Of a stretch of DNA of 64,000 nt, positions 26,429 through 35,045 are shown one piece after another. This stretch comes from Solobacterium sp. (GTDB taxonomy: Bacteria > Bacillota_I > Bacilli_A > Erysipelotrichales > Erysipelotrichaceae). The stretch is from contig JAFRJJ010000089.1 of the NCBI GenBank assembly GCA_017432325.1, positions 1-64,000 on the forward strand, read 5' to 3'. A program made the position numbers and the translations under genes. How positions within the stretch are numbered: the first letter of the stretch is position 1; the number at the start of each line of letters is the position of its first letter. The notes below the pieces were generated by a model. That model ran no database searches and had not been told where the DNA came from. It was given only the letters and a program-made list of their open reading frames with translations.

Positions 26429-27211
26429 TTAAAACCCCCATAACAGGATTAGTCCGTTAAAGACCATCAGGCAGAACAGCAGTGAATCAACACGATCCAG
26501 TACACCACCATGTCCTGGCAGCAGGGATCCAAAATCTTTGATTTCAAATCTGCGCTTGATGGATGAGAATGCCAGGTCTCCGATCTCACCGACAGCAGGC
26601 AGGATCAGTGCACCGCAGAGAACAAGTTCTGCCGGGAATTCCGGGCATAAATATCTTCCCCAGAGATACGACCCGACAGCACCGGCAAGATAACCTCCAA
26701 TAGCCCCCTCCCATGTCTTGTTCGGAGAAATCAACGGTGCCATTTTATGCTTTCCGAAAAAGGAACCAAAGAAATAAGCACCGGTATCACACAGATAGGT
26801 TGCGAACGCGACAAACATCATTCCCCATCCCTTCTGTACAGCATAGATACGGGTAATTCCATGGATGGCAAATATCATGATCATACCTGTCATAAATGTA
26901 TAGGCGATCATGTCTTCACTGAATTCCTTATCACAGAAATGTGCCAGAAACAGAAAAATCATGAACAGAGCTGCCGCAAACGGAACCTGGTAATCATTGA
27001 TATGACCAATCAGTTCAATCATCGCAAACAGCAAAACTGTTCTGATATAATGCGGTTTCTGATCACTCATTGAAGAGATCTCATATGCCGAGCAGGCCGC
27101 AACAAAAGCAATCAGGCATTCCATTGGAATTCCACCGAGCAGAATCGGAGGAAGCACACAAGCGATAATTACGAGTCCGGTCAGAATTCTGATCAGCATT
27201 TTTTTGTTCAT
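26429..27211 (-). CDS. cdsA: Phosphatidate cytidylyltransferase
   Basis: A 260-aa integral membrane enzyme making CDP-diacylglycerol from phosphatidate and CTP. Multiple hydrophobic helices are followed by the C-terminal signature SSIKRRFEIKDFGSLLPGHGGVLDRVDSLL (S-x(5)-R-x2-K-D-x5-P-GHGG-x-D-R-x-D). GGAGG lies 9 nt before the ATG, which overlaps the uppS stop. The stop abuts dxr. Confidence 0.95.
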   Translation of the reverse strand: MNKKMLIRILTGLVIIACVLPPILLGGIPMECLIAFVAACSAYEISSMSDQKPHYIRTVLLFAMIELIGHINDYQVPFAAALFMIFLFLAHFCDKEFSEDMIAYTFMTGMIMIFAIHGITRIYAVQKGWGMMFVAFATYLCDTGAYFFGSFFGKHKMAPLISPNKTWEGAIGGYLAGAVGSYLWGRYLCPEFPAELVLCGALILPAVGEIGDLAFSSIKRRFEIKDFGSLLPGHGGVLDRVDSLLFCLMVFNGLILLWGF

Positions 27212-27909
27212 GGTTTTACGCCTCCAAATCTGCGGTCCCGATGATAGTATTCATCCAGGCATCTCTTCAGTACTTCCGGCGTAAATTCCGGCCATGCTTC
27301 AGGGACAAATTCAAGTTCAGCATAAGCGATCTGCCAAAGCAGATAATTTGATATGCGCTGTTCACCGCTCGTACGGATCAGCAGATCTACCGGCGGGAAT
27401 TCATTTGTCATAAGATATTTTTCAAAATCTTCAGGTTCAATATCAGGTGCAGCTTTTCCTGCCAGAACATCCTTTGCAAAAGCACTTGCGGCAAGTGCTA
27501 TCTCTCTCTGAGAACCGTAATTCATTGCAATATTCAGGCTCAGTTTCGTGTTCATTGCAGAGTCACGTTCTGCTTTTTCCATGACCGCCCTGGTATCTGC
27601 AGGCAGCGCATCAAGCTCCCCGATGATACGGATCCTGAATCCGCGCTCGATCAGTTCTTTCATGTATTTATCAAAGAAAACAGCAGGCAGCTTCATCAGG
27701 TAACCCACCTCATCCTTTGAACGCTTCCAGTTTTCCGTCGAGAAAGCATACAGCGTTAAATACTCAATTCCAAGTTCACTTGCTGCGATCGCGATCGTAC
27801 GTACATTTTCAGAACCGGCAAGATGCCCTGCTGAACGGGGTTTGCCCTGAGCTTTTGCCCATCTGCCGTTTCCATCCATAATGATCGCTACATGTCTGCA
27901 CTGCTCCAT
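27208..27909 (-). CDS. uppS: Isoprenyl transferase (undecaprenyl diphosphate synthase)
   Basis: A 233-aa cis-prenyltransferase that makes the C55 lipid carrier for peptidoglycan. HVAIIMDGNGRWA contains the catalytic Asp. TLYAFSTENWKR and DLLIRTSGEQRISNYLLWQ are the other conserved blocks. The ATG at 27909 follows AGGAG; an in-frame TTG 18 nt earlier lies upstream of that ribosome site and is rejected. First gene of the uppS-cdsA-dxr-rseP unit, about 40 nt after the rubredoxin-like gene. Confidence 0.96.
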   Translation of the reverse strand: MEQCRHVAIIMDGNGRWAKAQGKPRSAGHLAGSENVRTIAIAASELGIEYLTLYAFSTENWKRSKDEVGYLMKLPAVFFDKYMKELIERGFRIRIIGELDALPADTRAVMEKAERDSAMNTKLSLNIAMNYGSQREIALAASAFAKDVLAGKAAPDIEPEDFEKYLMTNEFPPVDLLIRTSGEQRISNYLLWQIAYAELEFVPEAWPEFTPEVLKRCLDEYYHRDRRFGGVKP

Positions 27910-27950
27910 ATACACTCCTGTATCCAAGAAATTATAGCATAACTGCGTGA

Positions 27951-28184
27951 TCAGAGCACATTGTGCTCTGCCGTCTCCTCACCCGTATAGCGGTGAAGCC
28001 TGATGAATCCCTTTTTTGCGTCGCCGCAGGAAGGACATGTCCAGTCTGCCGGAAGATCACGAAAACGGACCGGCTCATCCGGCTGATGATAGATATAACC
28101 GCATGCAAGGCACTTATAATATGCATTTCTGCGGTTTAAGCTGAGTCTATGCCTGCTCCTGTGCGGAGATCCTGTCTTGATCAT
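27951..28184 (-). CDS. Rubredoxin-like protein
   Basis: A 77-aa protein with a rubredoxin core: YKCLACGYIYHQ and WTCPSCGDAKKGF give the two CxxC iron-binding knuckles. A basic N-terminal extension of about 22 residues (His/Arg-rich) precedes the core, which is unusual for the ~53-aa stand-alone rubredoxins. Rubredoxins shuttle single electrons, often to oxygen or superoxide reductases in anaerobes. It overlaps the ABC ATPase gene by 4 nt (ATGA), so the two are translationally coupled for no known reason. Rubredoxin-like zinc ribbons are an alternative. Confidence 0.8.
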   Translation of the reverse strand: MIKTGSPHRSRHRLSLNRRNAYYKCLACGYIYHQPDEPVRFRDLPADWTCPSCGDAKKGFIRLHRYTGEETAEHNVL

Positions 28185-29137
28185 ATTCGTTTCCTCTTTC
28201 CGTTGTTCTTATCAAAGATCATTTCTTTATCCTTGTCCCATCCGAATGAAATGATCTGTCCAGGCTCATATCCATGATCTGAGATCATCATGAGTGTTTC
28301 TGCTTTCCACATCAACGTCACAAAATACCGATATCCGTCTTCCGTACAGCTCTTTACATATCCCTGCTCGTCTCCGCCTTCTTTCAGACATTCCGGACGA
28401 ATACCGATGGTCTCTTCTCCGCGGTCAAACAGATTGATCTGCGGTACACCGAAGAAAGAAGCTGTTTCAATATCATCAGGATCATCATAAAGCTTTTTCG
28501 GTACATCACAGGCGATGATCCTTCCGTCTTTCATGACGGCGATCCTGTCCCCCATAGCCATCGCTTCACTCTGATCATGTGTAACGGATACCATAGTCAT
28601 ACCGAGCTGCTTGTGGATCGACATCATTTCGGCACGCATCTGCTCCTTGAGCCTTGCATCGAGACTGCTGAACGGTTCATCCAAAAGCAGAACAAGCGGC
28701 TTGCGGACCAAAGCGCGTGCAATTCCGACTCGCTGTTTTTCTCCTGCAGACAGGCCCTCCGGATAACGTTCCAGAAGTTGTGAAACAGACATCAGGCGTG
28801 CTGTCTCCTGCAGCTGTTCTTCGGAGCACTTTCCATGTATCCCGTACAGGATATTATCCCTGACCTTCGTATGGGGAAACAGAGCAGCATTCTGAAAGAT
28901 CATTGATACACCGCGCTGAAATGCCGGAAGCTTCGTGCAGTCCTTCGCACCGATCATGACCGTCCCGCTGTCCACCGGATCCAGGCCTGATACGGCCCGG
29001 AGCAATGTTGTTTTGCCCGCTCCGGAAGGTCCTACGATTGCAAGACATTCCCCATCATTCACGGTCAGGCTGACATCTTTCAAAATCTCGCGTCCACCTA
29101 CGCTCCTGACGATGTTTTTCATCACGATCTCAGCCAT
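28181..29137 (-). CDS. ABC transporter ATP-binding protein (PotA/FbpC/MsmK-like), without partner permease
   Basis: A 318-aa ATPase with Walker A GPSGAGKTT, signature LSAGEKQRVGIARAL, Walker B LVLLLDEPFSSLDARLKEQMRAE and the switch His in VTHDQSEAMAMGDRIAVM. The C-terminal ~90 residues contain a TOBE-like fold (IGIRPECL). This architecture serves polyamine, iron(III), molybdate or sugar importers. No permease or binding protein gene is nearby; neighbours are a DUF6056-like membrane protein (8-bp overlap) and a rubredoxin. It may energise a transporter encoded elsewhere. Confidence 0.85.
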   Translation of the reverse strand: MAEIVMKNIVRSVGGREILKDVSLTVNDGECLAIVGPSGAGKTTLLRAVSGLDPVDSGTVMIGAKDCTKLPAFQRGVSMIFQNAALFPHTKVRDNILYGIHGKCSEEQLQETARLMSVSQLLERYPEGLSAGEKQRVGIARALVRKPLVLLLDEPFSSLDARLKEQMRAEMMSIHKQLGMTMVSVTHDQSEAMAMGDRIAVMKDGRIIACDVPKKLYDDPDDIETASFFGVPQINLFDRGEETIGIRPECLKEGGDEQGYVKSCTEDGYRYFVTLMWKAETLMMISDHGYEPGQIISFGWDKDKEMIFDKNNGKRKRI

Positions 29138-30659
29138 GCAGGATCGCCTCCTCGGTATACTCAGGAAGATAGTAGAAATTCAGTTTTACATCCTGCTCCA
29201 GTCCGTAGTATGTCTTGAAGTATTCTTCATGATATGTATCGCCTTCCACAACATCAGCTGAATGAACCCAGTCCACCGGATACGCAAGTATATACGCATC
29301 TTTATCCTCCGGATTTTCCGTATAGTATGTTAACTGTGCCATACGTTTCTGATTGATCAGATTGACCATCCGGTAGATGAAGAAATAATGATAACTGTAA
29401 TACAGTCCGATACATATTGCGGCCGCCCCAAGTACATATGCCGTATGCTTCTCTGTCTGAATCTCTTCAAGCATCATCAATGCAAACAGAATAAACATAA
29501 ATACCGTATAAATACTGCTTCGTGCATCAAAGATCGGGCTTATCAGCATAATCAGGTCTGCCCCGCCAGCACAGAAAAGCACGCAGATCATCGGCCATTT
29601 ACGCTCCTCTTCTGAAACAAAACGATAAACCGTCCAGAACAGTGCGGCGGTATATAACGTATACATCACTGTATTCAGAAGCAGACTTCCGGCAGTCTCG
29701 ATATCAATGAATACAGACATAGCCAGCATATCCAGATATCTGAAAGCAAGTGCACAGCAGGATTGAATGATGCCCCAGGCAAAGAGTGCTGTCAGAATGA
29801 TGCGTTCTTTTCCGGATACTGATTTCAGAACGAACAGGATCATGATCACACTGAGCATAAAGATTAGCCAGTTAGGATTCATAAATGTATAGTAAACAAA
29901 GTAACCCCAGTTATACCTGATCTTTTCAAACAGCGACAGTGCAAGGAACCATGCATGTTCCCCTTCCGAACGCATTGCTGCACCGGGCGAGAACTTGATG
30001 ATCATTGTTCCTGCAATACTGATGATTGTACACAGCAGTATATATTTCAGATGGTTATTTTTCGTTAAGTATGCATACAGGCATACAAGCAGCCAAAAAC
30101 CACACAGCATGGCAGCAGCATTTTCCATATAGAGCGGGATCATAAAGGACAGGATTCCGACAATGATCTTTTGATACTGCTTCAGACCATCTCTGAAAAT
30201 CAGTCTGTACACCAGCACAAAACAGATCAGAAACATCAGTAAAGGAATCACATATGTCGTTCCCATGATCCATGTATAAGTCTGCTTGCGAAGATTATTA
30301 GGGACACTGATGATCAAAGCGGCTCCCAGCAACGGTATCAGATAAGGATGACGTTTTGTACCTGCCGCCTTGATCAGATAATATAGGATACCTGTAAAAA
30401 TCAGCGGGTTGATCAGATTCCAAAGATACTTCCTGTCTGCGATCAGGAAGCCCCACAGTTCACTGAAAAAACGTCCTGACCAGATAAAATAGAACTGGAC
30501 AGCCTTCATAAAAGGATTATTCCATCTGCCGCCCAAAGCATATCCCCAGTCATCACCGGCTACCGGTGCCCACCTGCTGAGAATCATGAAAAATGCAAAA
30601 AAGCAAAACAGAATTACTGCCTGAAAGATCTGTGCAGGGCGAATTTCTTTGATTTTCAT
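29130..30659 (-). CDS. Large polytopic membrane protein (DUF6056-like)
   Basis: 509 aa with about ten to twelve hydrophobic helices and a soluble C-terminal segment of ~60 residues. The early motif RWAPVAGDDWGYALGG and the following WSGRFFSELWGF resemble DUF6056/glycosyltransferase-C-like membrane proteins thought to act on cell-surface glycans; function is unproven. The start at 30659 has no Shine-Dalgarno sequence, and a TATAAT ends 6 nt upstream, so the transcript may be leaderless. A terminator separates it from frr, so it needs its own promoter. It overlaps the ABC ATPase gene. Confidence 0.75.
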   Translation of the reverse strand: MKIKEIRPAQIFQAVILFCFFAFFMILSRWAPVAGDDWGYALGGRWNNPFMKAVQFYFIWSGRFFSELWGFLIADRKYLWNLINPLIFTGILYYLIKAAGTKRHPYLIPLLGAALIISVPNNLRKQTYTWIMGTTYVIPLLMFLICFVLVYRLIFRDGLKQYQKIIVGILSFMIPLYMENAAAMLCGFWLLVCLYAYLTKNNHLKYILLCTIISIAGTMIIKFSPGAAMRSEGEHAWFLALSLFEKIRYNWGYFVYYTFMNPNWLIFMLSVIMILFVLKSVSGKERIILTALFAWGIIQSCCALAFRYLDMLAMSVFIDIETAGSLLLNTVMYTLYTAALFWTVYRFVSEEERKWPMICVLFCAGGADLIMLISPIFDARSSIYTVFMFILFALMMLEEIQTEKHTAYVLGAAAICIGLYYSYHYFFIYRMVNLINQKRMAQLTYYTENPEDKDAYILAYPVDWVHSADVVEGDTYHEEYFKTYYGLEQDVKLNFYYLPEYTEEAILHG

Positions 30660-30665
30660 AACGAT

Positions 30666-30671
30666 ATTATA
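30666..30671 (-). promoter_or_regulatory. -10 element next to the start codon of the DUF6056-like gene
   Basis: TATAAT on the minus strand is followed by ATCGTT and then the ATG, placing the expected transcription start at or next to the start codon. There is no clear -35. Confidence 0.45.
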
Positions 30672-30727
30672 CAACACTCATATATACACGGCATGTTTTG
30701 TTATGCAGGCATAATATGGTCAGCTGT

Positions 30728-30756
30728 AAAAAAAACCACAGATCGCTCTGTGATTT
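30728..30756 (-). terminator. Terminator downstream of frr
   Basis: On the minus strand ATCACAG-AGCGAT-CTGTGGT (with one G-U pair) is followed by eight T. Confidence 0.85.
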
Positions 30757-30764
30757 TAATAAAA

Positions 30765-31313
30765 CTAGACTTTTAATACTTCCTTTGTTTTTTTGTCAGC
30801 CAGTTCATCGATCTGCTTGATGCACTTGTCTGTCAGTTTCTGGATCTCATTCTGAGCATCCTTCTGAACATCCTCATCCATCGTTTTATCAGCTTTGATC
30901 GTCTGGTTTGCATCACGTCTGATATTTCTGACCTGAACCTTAGCCTCTTCAGCCATTTTTCCGACTTTCTTGGACATTTCTTTACGTGTTTCACCTGTCA
31001 GCTGCGGTACTGTCAGACGAATTACCGAACCATCATTCTGCGGTGCGATGCCAAGGTCAGCCACATTGCATGCTTTTTCAATATTCTTCAGGCTGGACGG
31101 ATCAAACGGCTTGATTACAAGCGTACGGCCTTCCTGTACTGAAATACTGGCGATCTGCTTCAGGGGTGTCGGTGATCCATAATAATCTACGTTGACTCTG
31201 TCAAGCATATTTGCGTTTGCCATGCCTGTACGGATCGTATTCAGATCTTCTTTAAAGTGGCTGATTGCTTTCTGCATTCTTTCATTGCTGGTATCTACTA
31301 TCTGATATGTCAT
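30765..31313 (-). CDS. frr: Ribosome recycling factor
   Basis: A 182-aa essential factor that splits post-termination ribosomes with EF-G. The three-helix bundle is recognisable from MQKAISHFKEDLNTIRTGMANANMLD at the start and RNIRRDANQTIKADK in the middle, with PLKQIASISVQEGRTLVIKPFD as the beta-domain. AGGAGG precedes the ATG. It follows pyrH by 15 nt, the standard pair in bacteria. Confidence 0.97.
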   Translation of the reverse strand: MTYQIVDTSNERMQKAISHFKEDLNTIRTGMANANMLDRVNVDYYGSPTPLKQIASISVQEGRTLVIKPFDPSSLKNIEKACNVADLGIAPQNDGSVIRLTVPQLTGETRKEMSKKVGKMAEEAKVQVRNIRRDANQTIKADKTMDEDVQKDAQNEIQKLTDKCIKQIDELADKKTKEVLKV

Positions 31314-31328
31314 ATGATCCTTTCCTCC

Positions 31329-32030
31329 TTATTTGATCACTGTTCCGATATTCTCTCCGCTGACTGCCTTGACGATATTCCCATGTTCATTCATGTTGAA
31401 TACGATCAGCTGCATATGATTATCCATGCACATGCTTGTCGCCGTTGAATCCATAACCTGCAGTCCCTGGTTAAGGAGATCCATATATGTCAGTTTGTCA
31501 TATTTTACAGCTGTCGGATCTTTTTTCGGGTCCGCGGAATAAACGCCGTCTACTCCGTTCTTAGCCATCAGAATGACATCTGCCTTGATCTCCGAAGCTC
31601 TCAATGCAGCTGTAGTATCCGTTGAGAAATACGGGCTTCCGGTACCGCCGCCGAAGATAACGACCCTTCCCTTTTCCAGGTGTCTGATCGCTCTTCTCTG
31701 AATGAACGGTTCTGCGATCTTAGGCATATCGATCGATGTCTGAACACGTGTATCAACTCCCTCAGATTCAAGAGAACCCTGAATCGCAAGCGCATTGATG
31801 ATCGTTGCAAGCATTCCCATGTAGTCGCCCTGTACACGGTCCATACCGATCTGTTCGAGTGTCTTGCCGCGGATGAAATTACCGCCTCCGACAACGATCG
31901 CAACCTGTACTCCGAGATCGACTGCTTCTTTAATTTCCTGTGCCAGATCTTTCAGCACAGCGGTATCAAAGTTTTTTTCGCTCCCTGAAAGAGCCTCACC
32001 GCTGAGTTTCAAAAGCACACGCTTATACAT
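31329..32030 (-). CDS. pyrH: UMP kinase
   Basis: A 233-aa hexameric amino-acid-kinase-fold enzyme making UDP from UMP; it links to the pyr operon further right. [16 protein letters not shown] holds the phosphate loop, [10 protein letters not shown] and [12 protein letters not shown] the nucleotide contacts. GGAGG lies upstream of the ATG. Here pyrH-frr is split from rpsB-tsf by about 8 kb of accessory genes. Confidence 0.97.
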   Translation of the reverse strand: MYKRVLLKLSGEALSGSEKNFDTAVLKDLAQEIKEAVDLGVQVAIVVGGGNFIRGKTLEQIGMDRVQGDYMGMLATIINALAIQGSLESEGVDTRVQTSIDMPKIAEPFIQRRAIRHLEKGRVVIFGGGTGSPYFSTDTTAALRASEIKADVILMAKNGVDGVYSADPKKDPTAVKYDKLTYMDLLNQGLQVMDSTATSMCMDNHMQLIVFNMNEHGNIVKAVSGENIGTVIK

Positions 32031-32056
32031 GATTGTTTTCCTCCGTCTTCTGAACT

Positions 32057-32065
32057 ATTATAGCA
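32057..32065 (-). promoter_or_regulatory. Extended -10 promoter of pyrH-frr
   Basis: TGCTATAAT on the minus strand is a perfect extended -10 located ~27 nt before the pyrH ATG, in the divergent gap with the Ppx/GppA-like gene. Confidence 0.6.
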
Positions 32066-32129
32066 TCCTGAGAATTGCTGGTGTGTATTTTTCAGTGGAT
32101 TTCGCTATGATATATCCGGAGGTGCAGTC

Positions 32130-32996
32130 ATGGAACGTTTTGGGATCATTGATATAGGCTCAAACACGATCGTTCTGATCATCTACATGATGGATGGAGA
32201 CAAACCAGTCCCAACAGGTTACCAGTCTGTTCCTGTGCATCTGATCGATTACATAGAAAATGGTCATATGCGTGAAGAAGGCATTCAGAAAACACTGCAG
32301 GTACTGCATAAGTACCGCGACCAGCTGCGTCTTGCTGAATGCGTAAACTATGAGGCTTTCATCACGGAACCGTGGCGCGGTATCGACAATCATCATGCCA
32401 TGCTGGACCGGTTCCGTCAGATTGTTCCGGTCAGTGCCCTGAGCGGAGAAGAAGAAGCTTCCTACGACTATTACGGATCACAGCTTTCCTGGCCGGATAT
32501 ACCGGACGGGATCGCTTTCGATATCGGCGGCGGTTCTACAGAACTGATCTCTTTTAAAGAACGTCAGATCACAGCAGCTATGAGTTTCCCGCTGGGCTGT
32601 GTCAGGCTCAGGCATCTGCCTCTGGATACAGAAGAATGCGCAAATGAGATCATGAAAGCGCGAACTGATTACCCTTCTCTCAATGTCACTGCAGAATCGG
32701 TCATTGCGATCGGCGGTACCGTAAGAGCATTTAAATTGCTGTGCGATGTTCTGTACCATACAGGGGCGATCATCCCTTCAGAAACAGTAAAAGATCTCTA
32801 TCACCGCTTGCTGAACAACGAAAAAACAGCTGTTGATGCAATGTACAGGATCATTGATCCGGCCAGAATCCCTGTGTTTCTTCCGGGGATCCATATGATG
32901 CTGGAGATCATGCGTATATACAGTACACAACAGCTGTATGTTTCAGAAACCGGCATCCGTGAAGGATTCCTGATGAAAAAGATACTGAATCATTAA
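32130..32996 (+). CDS. Ppx/GppA family phosphatase
   Basis: A 288-aa ASKHA-fold protein. GIIDIGSNTIVLIIY is the phosphate-1 loop, GIAFDIGGGSTELISF the phosphate-2 loop and VIAIGGTVRAFKLL the adenosine motif. Family members hydrolyse polyphosphate or the pppGpp gamma-phosphate. It is short (usual exopolyphosphatases are about 310 to 500 aa) and has only the two N-terminal domains, as in GppA/PPX2-like proteins. The ATG follows GGAGGTG. It is a single-gene unit closed by a terminator; substrate cannot be decided. Confidence 0.88.
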   Translation: MERFGIIDIGSNTIVLIIYMMDGDKPVPTGYQSVPVHLIDYIENGHMREEGIQKTLQVLHKYRDQLRLAECVNYEAFITEPWRGIDNHHAMLDRFRQIVPVSALSGEEEASYDYYGSQLSWPDIPDGIAFDIGGGSTELISFKERQITAAMSFPLGCVRLRHLPLDTEECANEIMKARTDYPSLNVTAESVIAIGGTVRAFKLLCDVLYHTGAIIPSETVKDLYHRLLNNEKTAVDAMYRIIDPARIPVFLPGIHMMLEIMRIYSTQQLYVSETGIREGFLMKKILNH

Positions 32997-33028
32997 AAAC
33001 AGGCAGATATTGCAATCTGCCCGTTTTC
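32995..33028. terminator. Bidirectional terminator
   Basis: GGCAGAT-N6-ATCTGCC with flanking AAAAC and GTTTT lies between the converging Ppx/GppA-like and DUF362 genes. Confidence 0.85.
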
Positions 33029-33029
33029 A

Positions 33030-34016
33030 TTATTTGATCAGTTTGAAAGGTTTGACACCTTCAACAGCCTGTTTCGGAGTGATCCGTACTTCATTATTAT
33101 CCAGATCGATCAAGATATATCTGTTGTTGCCCATTCCAAGCTCATTCATATAGCTCAGCTGTCTGTGTCCGTGTCTGGATTCAATACGTTCGACCAGATC
33201 ATGATGATCTTCCTCGCACATAGCATAGATCAGATCAACACATGCTGTATCGATCGCACAGATATCTGTTGAAGCGAGGATACCTACGTTCGGTGTGACG
33301 ACCGGAGCAGCAGCTACACCTGCACAGTCACAGTCAACAGACATGTTTCTCATCACGTTGACATAAGTGATGTTTTTGCCGAAGAAGTCAATGGTTGCCT
33401 TTGTGGATTCCGTGATCTTCTCCATCAGTTCATCTTCTGTAACAGACCACATACCGCCGCCTTCATGCGCATGGATCCATTTCTTGCCGATCCTTCCATC
33501 TGCGCAGCCGATGCCGATATTCTTGTTTGATCCGCCGAAGCCGCCCATTGTATGTCCTTTGAAGTGTGTCAGGACAAACATGGAATCATAGTCGACCATG
33601 GTCTTGCCGTGGCTCATTTCAGTGAACCATTTACCGCCCTTCACAGGCAGTGTAACTGTACCATCAGCATCCATGATATCGACCGGGCGGAATGTCCAGC
33701 CATTGATCTCAAGTGTCTTGAGATGATCTTCAGTTGTGTAGCGGCCGCCTTCATAGTAGGTGTTCGTTTCAACGATTGTCGCATCCTTCAGGCATTCTTC
33801 CGTATCCAGGACTTCCTTTACCCAGGATGCAGGTGTAAAGTTCGGACCGTTCGGTTCACCGGTATGCAGTTTGACTGCAACTTTTCCGGTAATGTTTCCG
33901 CTAACTTTTTCAAAAGCCTTCTTAATACCTTCAGGAGAGATTTCCCTTGTGAAATAGACGATCGATTCATTTCCGGTTCTTTCTTCCATCGGTACATACT
34001 TTCTGCCGTCTGTCAT
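33030..34016 (-). CDS. DUF362 domain protein
   Basis: 328 aa. NITGKVAVKLHTGEPNG, FKGHTMGGFGGSNKNIGIGCADGRIGKKWIH and GILASTDICAIDTACVDLIY are the conserved blocks of DUF362, a family of uncertain function often fused to ferredoxin domains. Here no 2x[4Fe-4S] ferredoxin part is present, only the Cys pair DCDCAG. No signal peptide. The start is taken at 34016 because AGGAGG sits 6 nt upstream. Single-gene unit. Confidence 0.82.
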   Translation of the reverse strand: MTDGRKYVPMEERTGNESIVYFTREISPEGIKKAFEKVSGNITGKVAVKLHTGEPNGPNFTPASWVKEVLDTEECLKDATIVETNTYYEGGRYTTEDHLKTLEINGWTFRPVDIMDADGTVTLPVKGGKWFTEMSHGKTMVDYDSMFVLTHFKGHTMGGFGGSNKNIGIGCADGRIGKKWIHAHEGGGMWSVTEDELMEKITESTKATIDFFGKNITYVNVMRNMSVDCDCAGVAAAPVVTPNVGILASTDICAIDTACVDLIYAMCEEDHHDLVERIESRHGHRQLSYMNELGMGNNRYILIDLDNNEVRITPKQAVEGVKPFKLIK

Positions 34017-34142
34017 TCTTGACCTCCTTTTTCTCATCAGTAAAACTTGAACTTCTGTTCAATTGAATTATACATGAAACATATGGCAGACCACATATGA
34101 AATGACCAATAAAAATGTATGCCTGACATCCCTTTTTCGTGG

Positions 34143-34148
34143 TAAACT
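34143..34148 (+). promoter_or_regulatory. Extended -10 element adjoining the EamA start codon
   Basis: TGGTAAACT (34141-34148 with the preceding T) ends 7 nt before the ATG at 34156. The predicted transcript would begin at or next to the start codon, and no Shine-Dalgarno is present. Confidence 0.4.
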
Positions 34149-34155
34149 TAGCCGC

Positions 34156-35010
34156 ATGAAACACTATTTAGCAACGATCACAGCGATTATTTTCTGGAGC
34201 GCTTCAGTAGTCGGTACAAAGATCGCATACCGGTCATTTTCACCGCTTCTGCTTTGTCTGATACGCTTCATCATATCACTCGTCTTCCTGCATATCCTGA
34301 GAGTTATGCGCCATGATGACACTCGCATGAAAAAAGAATATCTGAAACCCGTCATCCTCTCGGCGCTCCTTGGGATCAGTATCTATTATGCACTTGAGAA
34401 TATCGGTATCAGTCTTACCACAGCCTCTGATGCTTCGCTGATCTCAGGGTCCTACCCCGCCATAACGGCGTTATTGGGATATATCGTATATCATGACCGG
34501 ATCACCCGCAAGCAGTCACTGGGTATCTTTATATCCATCATTGGTGTTGCAGTCCTGACCTCATATACATCAGCACAGGTATCACCTCTCCGCCTGCTGG
34601 GAAATATCCTTTTGATAATTGACGGATTTCTGTGGGGTTTCTATAACTACCTGACACAATCGGTTACAGATCAATATGATACAGTCACCCTCACCTATTA
34701 TCAGATTCTGTTTGGTACGGTCATGCTAGCACCATTTGTATTGATCGAACATCCAAGTGTGATCTCTGTATCATTTCAAACGATCGCAGCAGTCCTGTTC
34801 CTGTCGTTAGGATGTACTGTCAGCGCATTGATGTTATACAACTATGGATTAAGCGGAATTCCTGCCTACAGCGCATCTGTCATTCTGAATCTCATGCCTG
34901 TATTCGGTGTTCTGTTCTCATTCATGATCCTCCATGAAACGATCACATTCAGACAGCTGATCGGAGGCATCATCATCCTTGCCGGTGTCAGAATGTCCAT
35001 CAGAAAGTAA
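34156..35010 (+). CDS. EamA/DMT-family transporter
   Basis: A 284-aa membrane protein with ten predicted helices in two EamA repeats. The first repeat starts HYLATITAIIFWSASVVGTKIAYR; the second begins about LLGNILLIIDGFLWGFYNYLTQ. Family members export amino acids or metabolites, or import nucleotide sugars; substrate is unknown. The ATG at 34156 matches family N-termini; an in-frame ATG at 34102 would add 18 hydrophilic residues and also has no ribosome site. The lack of any Shine-Dalgarno is odd for this genome. Confidence 0.85.
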   Translation: MKHYLATITAIIFWSASVVGTKIAYRSFSPLLLCLIRFIISLVFLHILRVMRHDDTRMKKEYLKPVILSALLGISIYYALENIGISLTTASDASLISGSYPAITALLGYIVYHDRITRKQSLGIFISIIGVAVLTSYTSAQVSPLRLLGNILLIIDGFLWGFYNYLTQSVTDQYDTVTLTYYQILFGTVMLAPFVLIEHPSVISVSFQTIAAVLFLSLGCTVSALMLYNYGLSGIPAYSASVILNLMPVFGVLFSFMILHETITFRQLIGGIIILAGVRMSIRK

Positions 35011-35045
35011 AACTGTTCCCATCATTGATAGGAACAGTTTTTTTA
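35008..35045. terminator. Bidirectional terminator
   Basis: AAACTGTTCC and GGAACAGTTT pair around an 11-nt loop and are followed by a T-run on the plus strand. It serves the EamA gene and the converging hydrolase gene. Confidence 0.88.
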
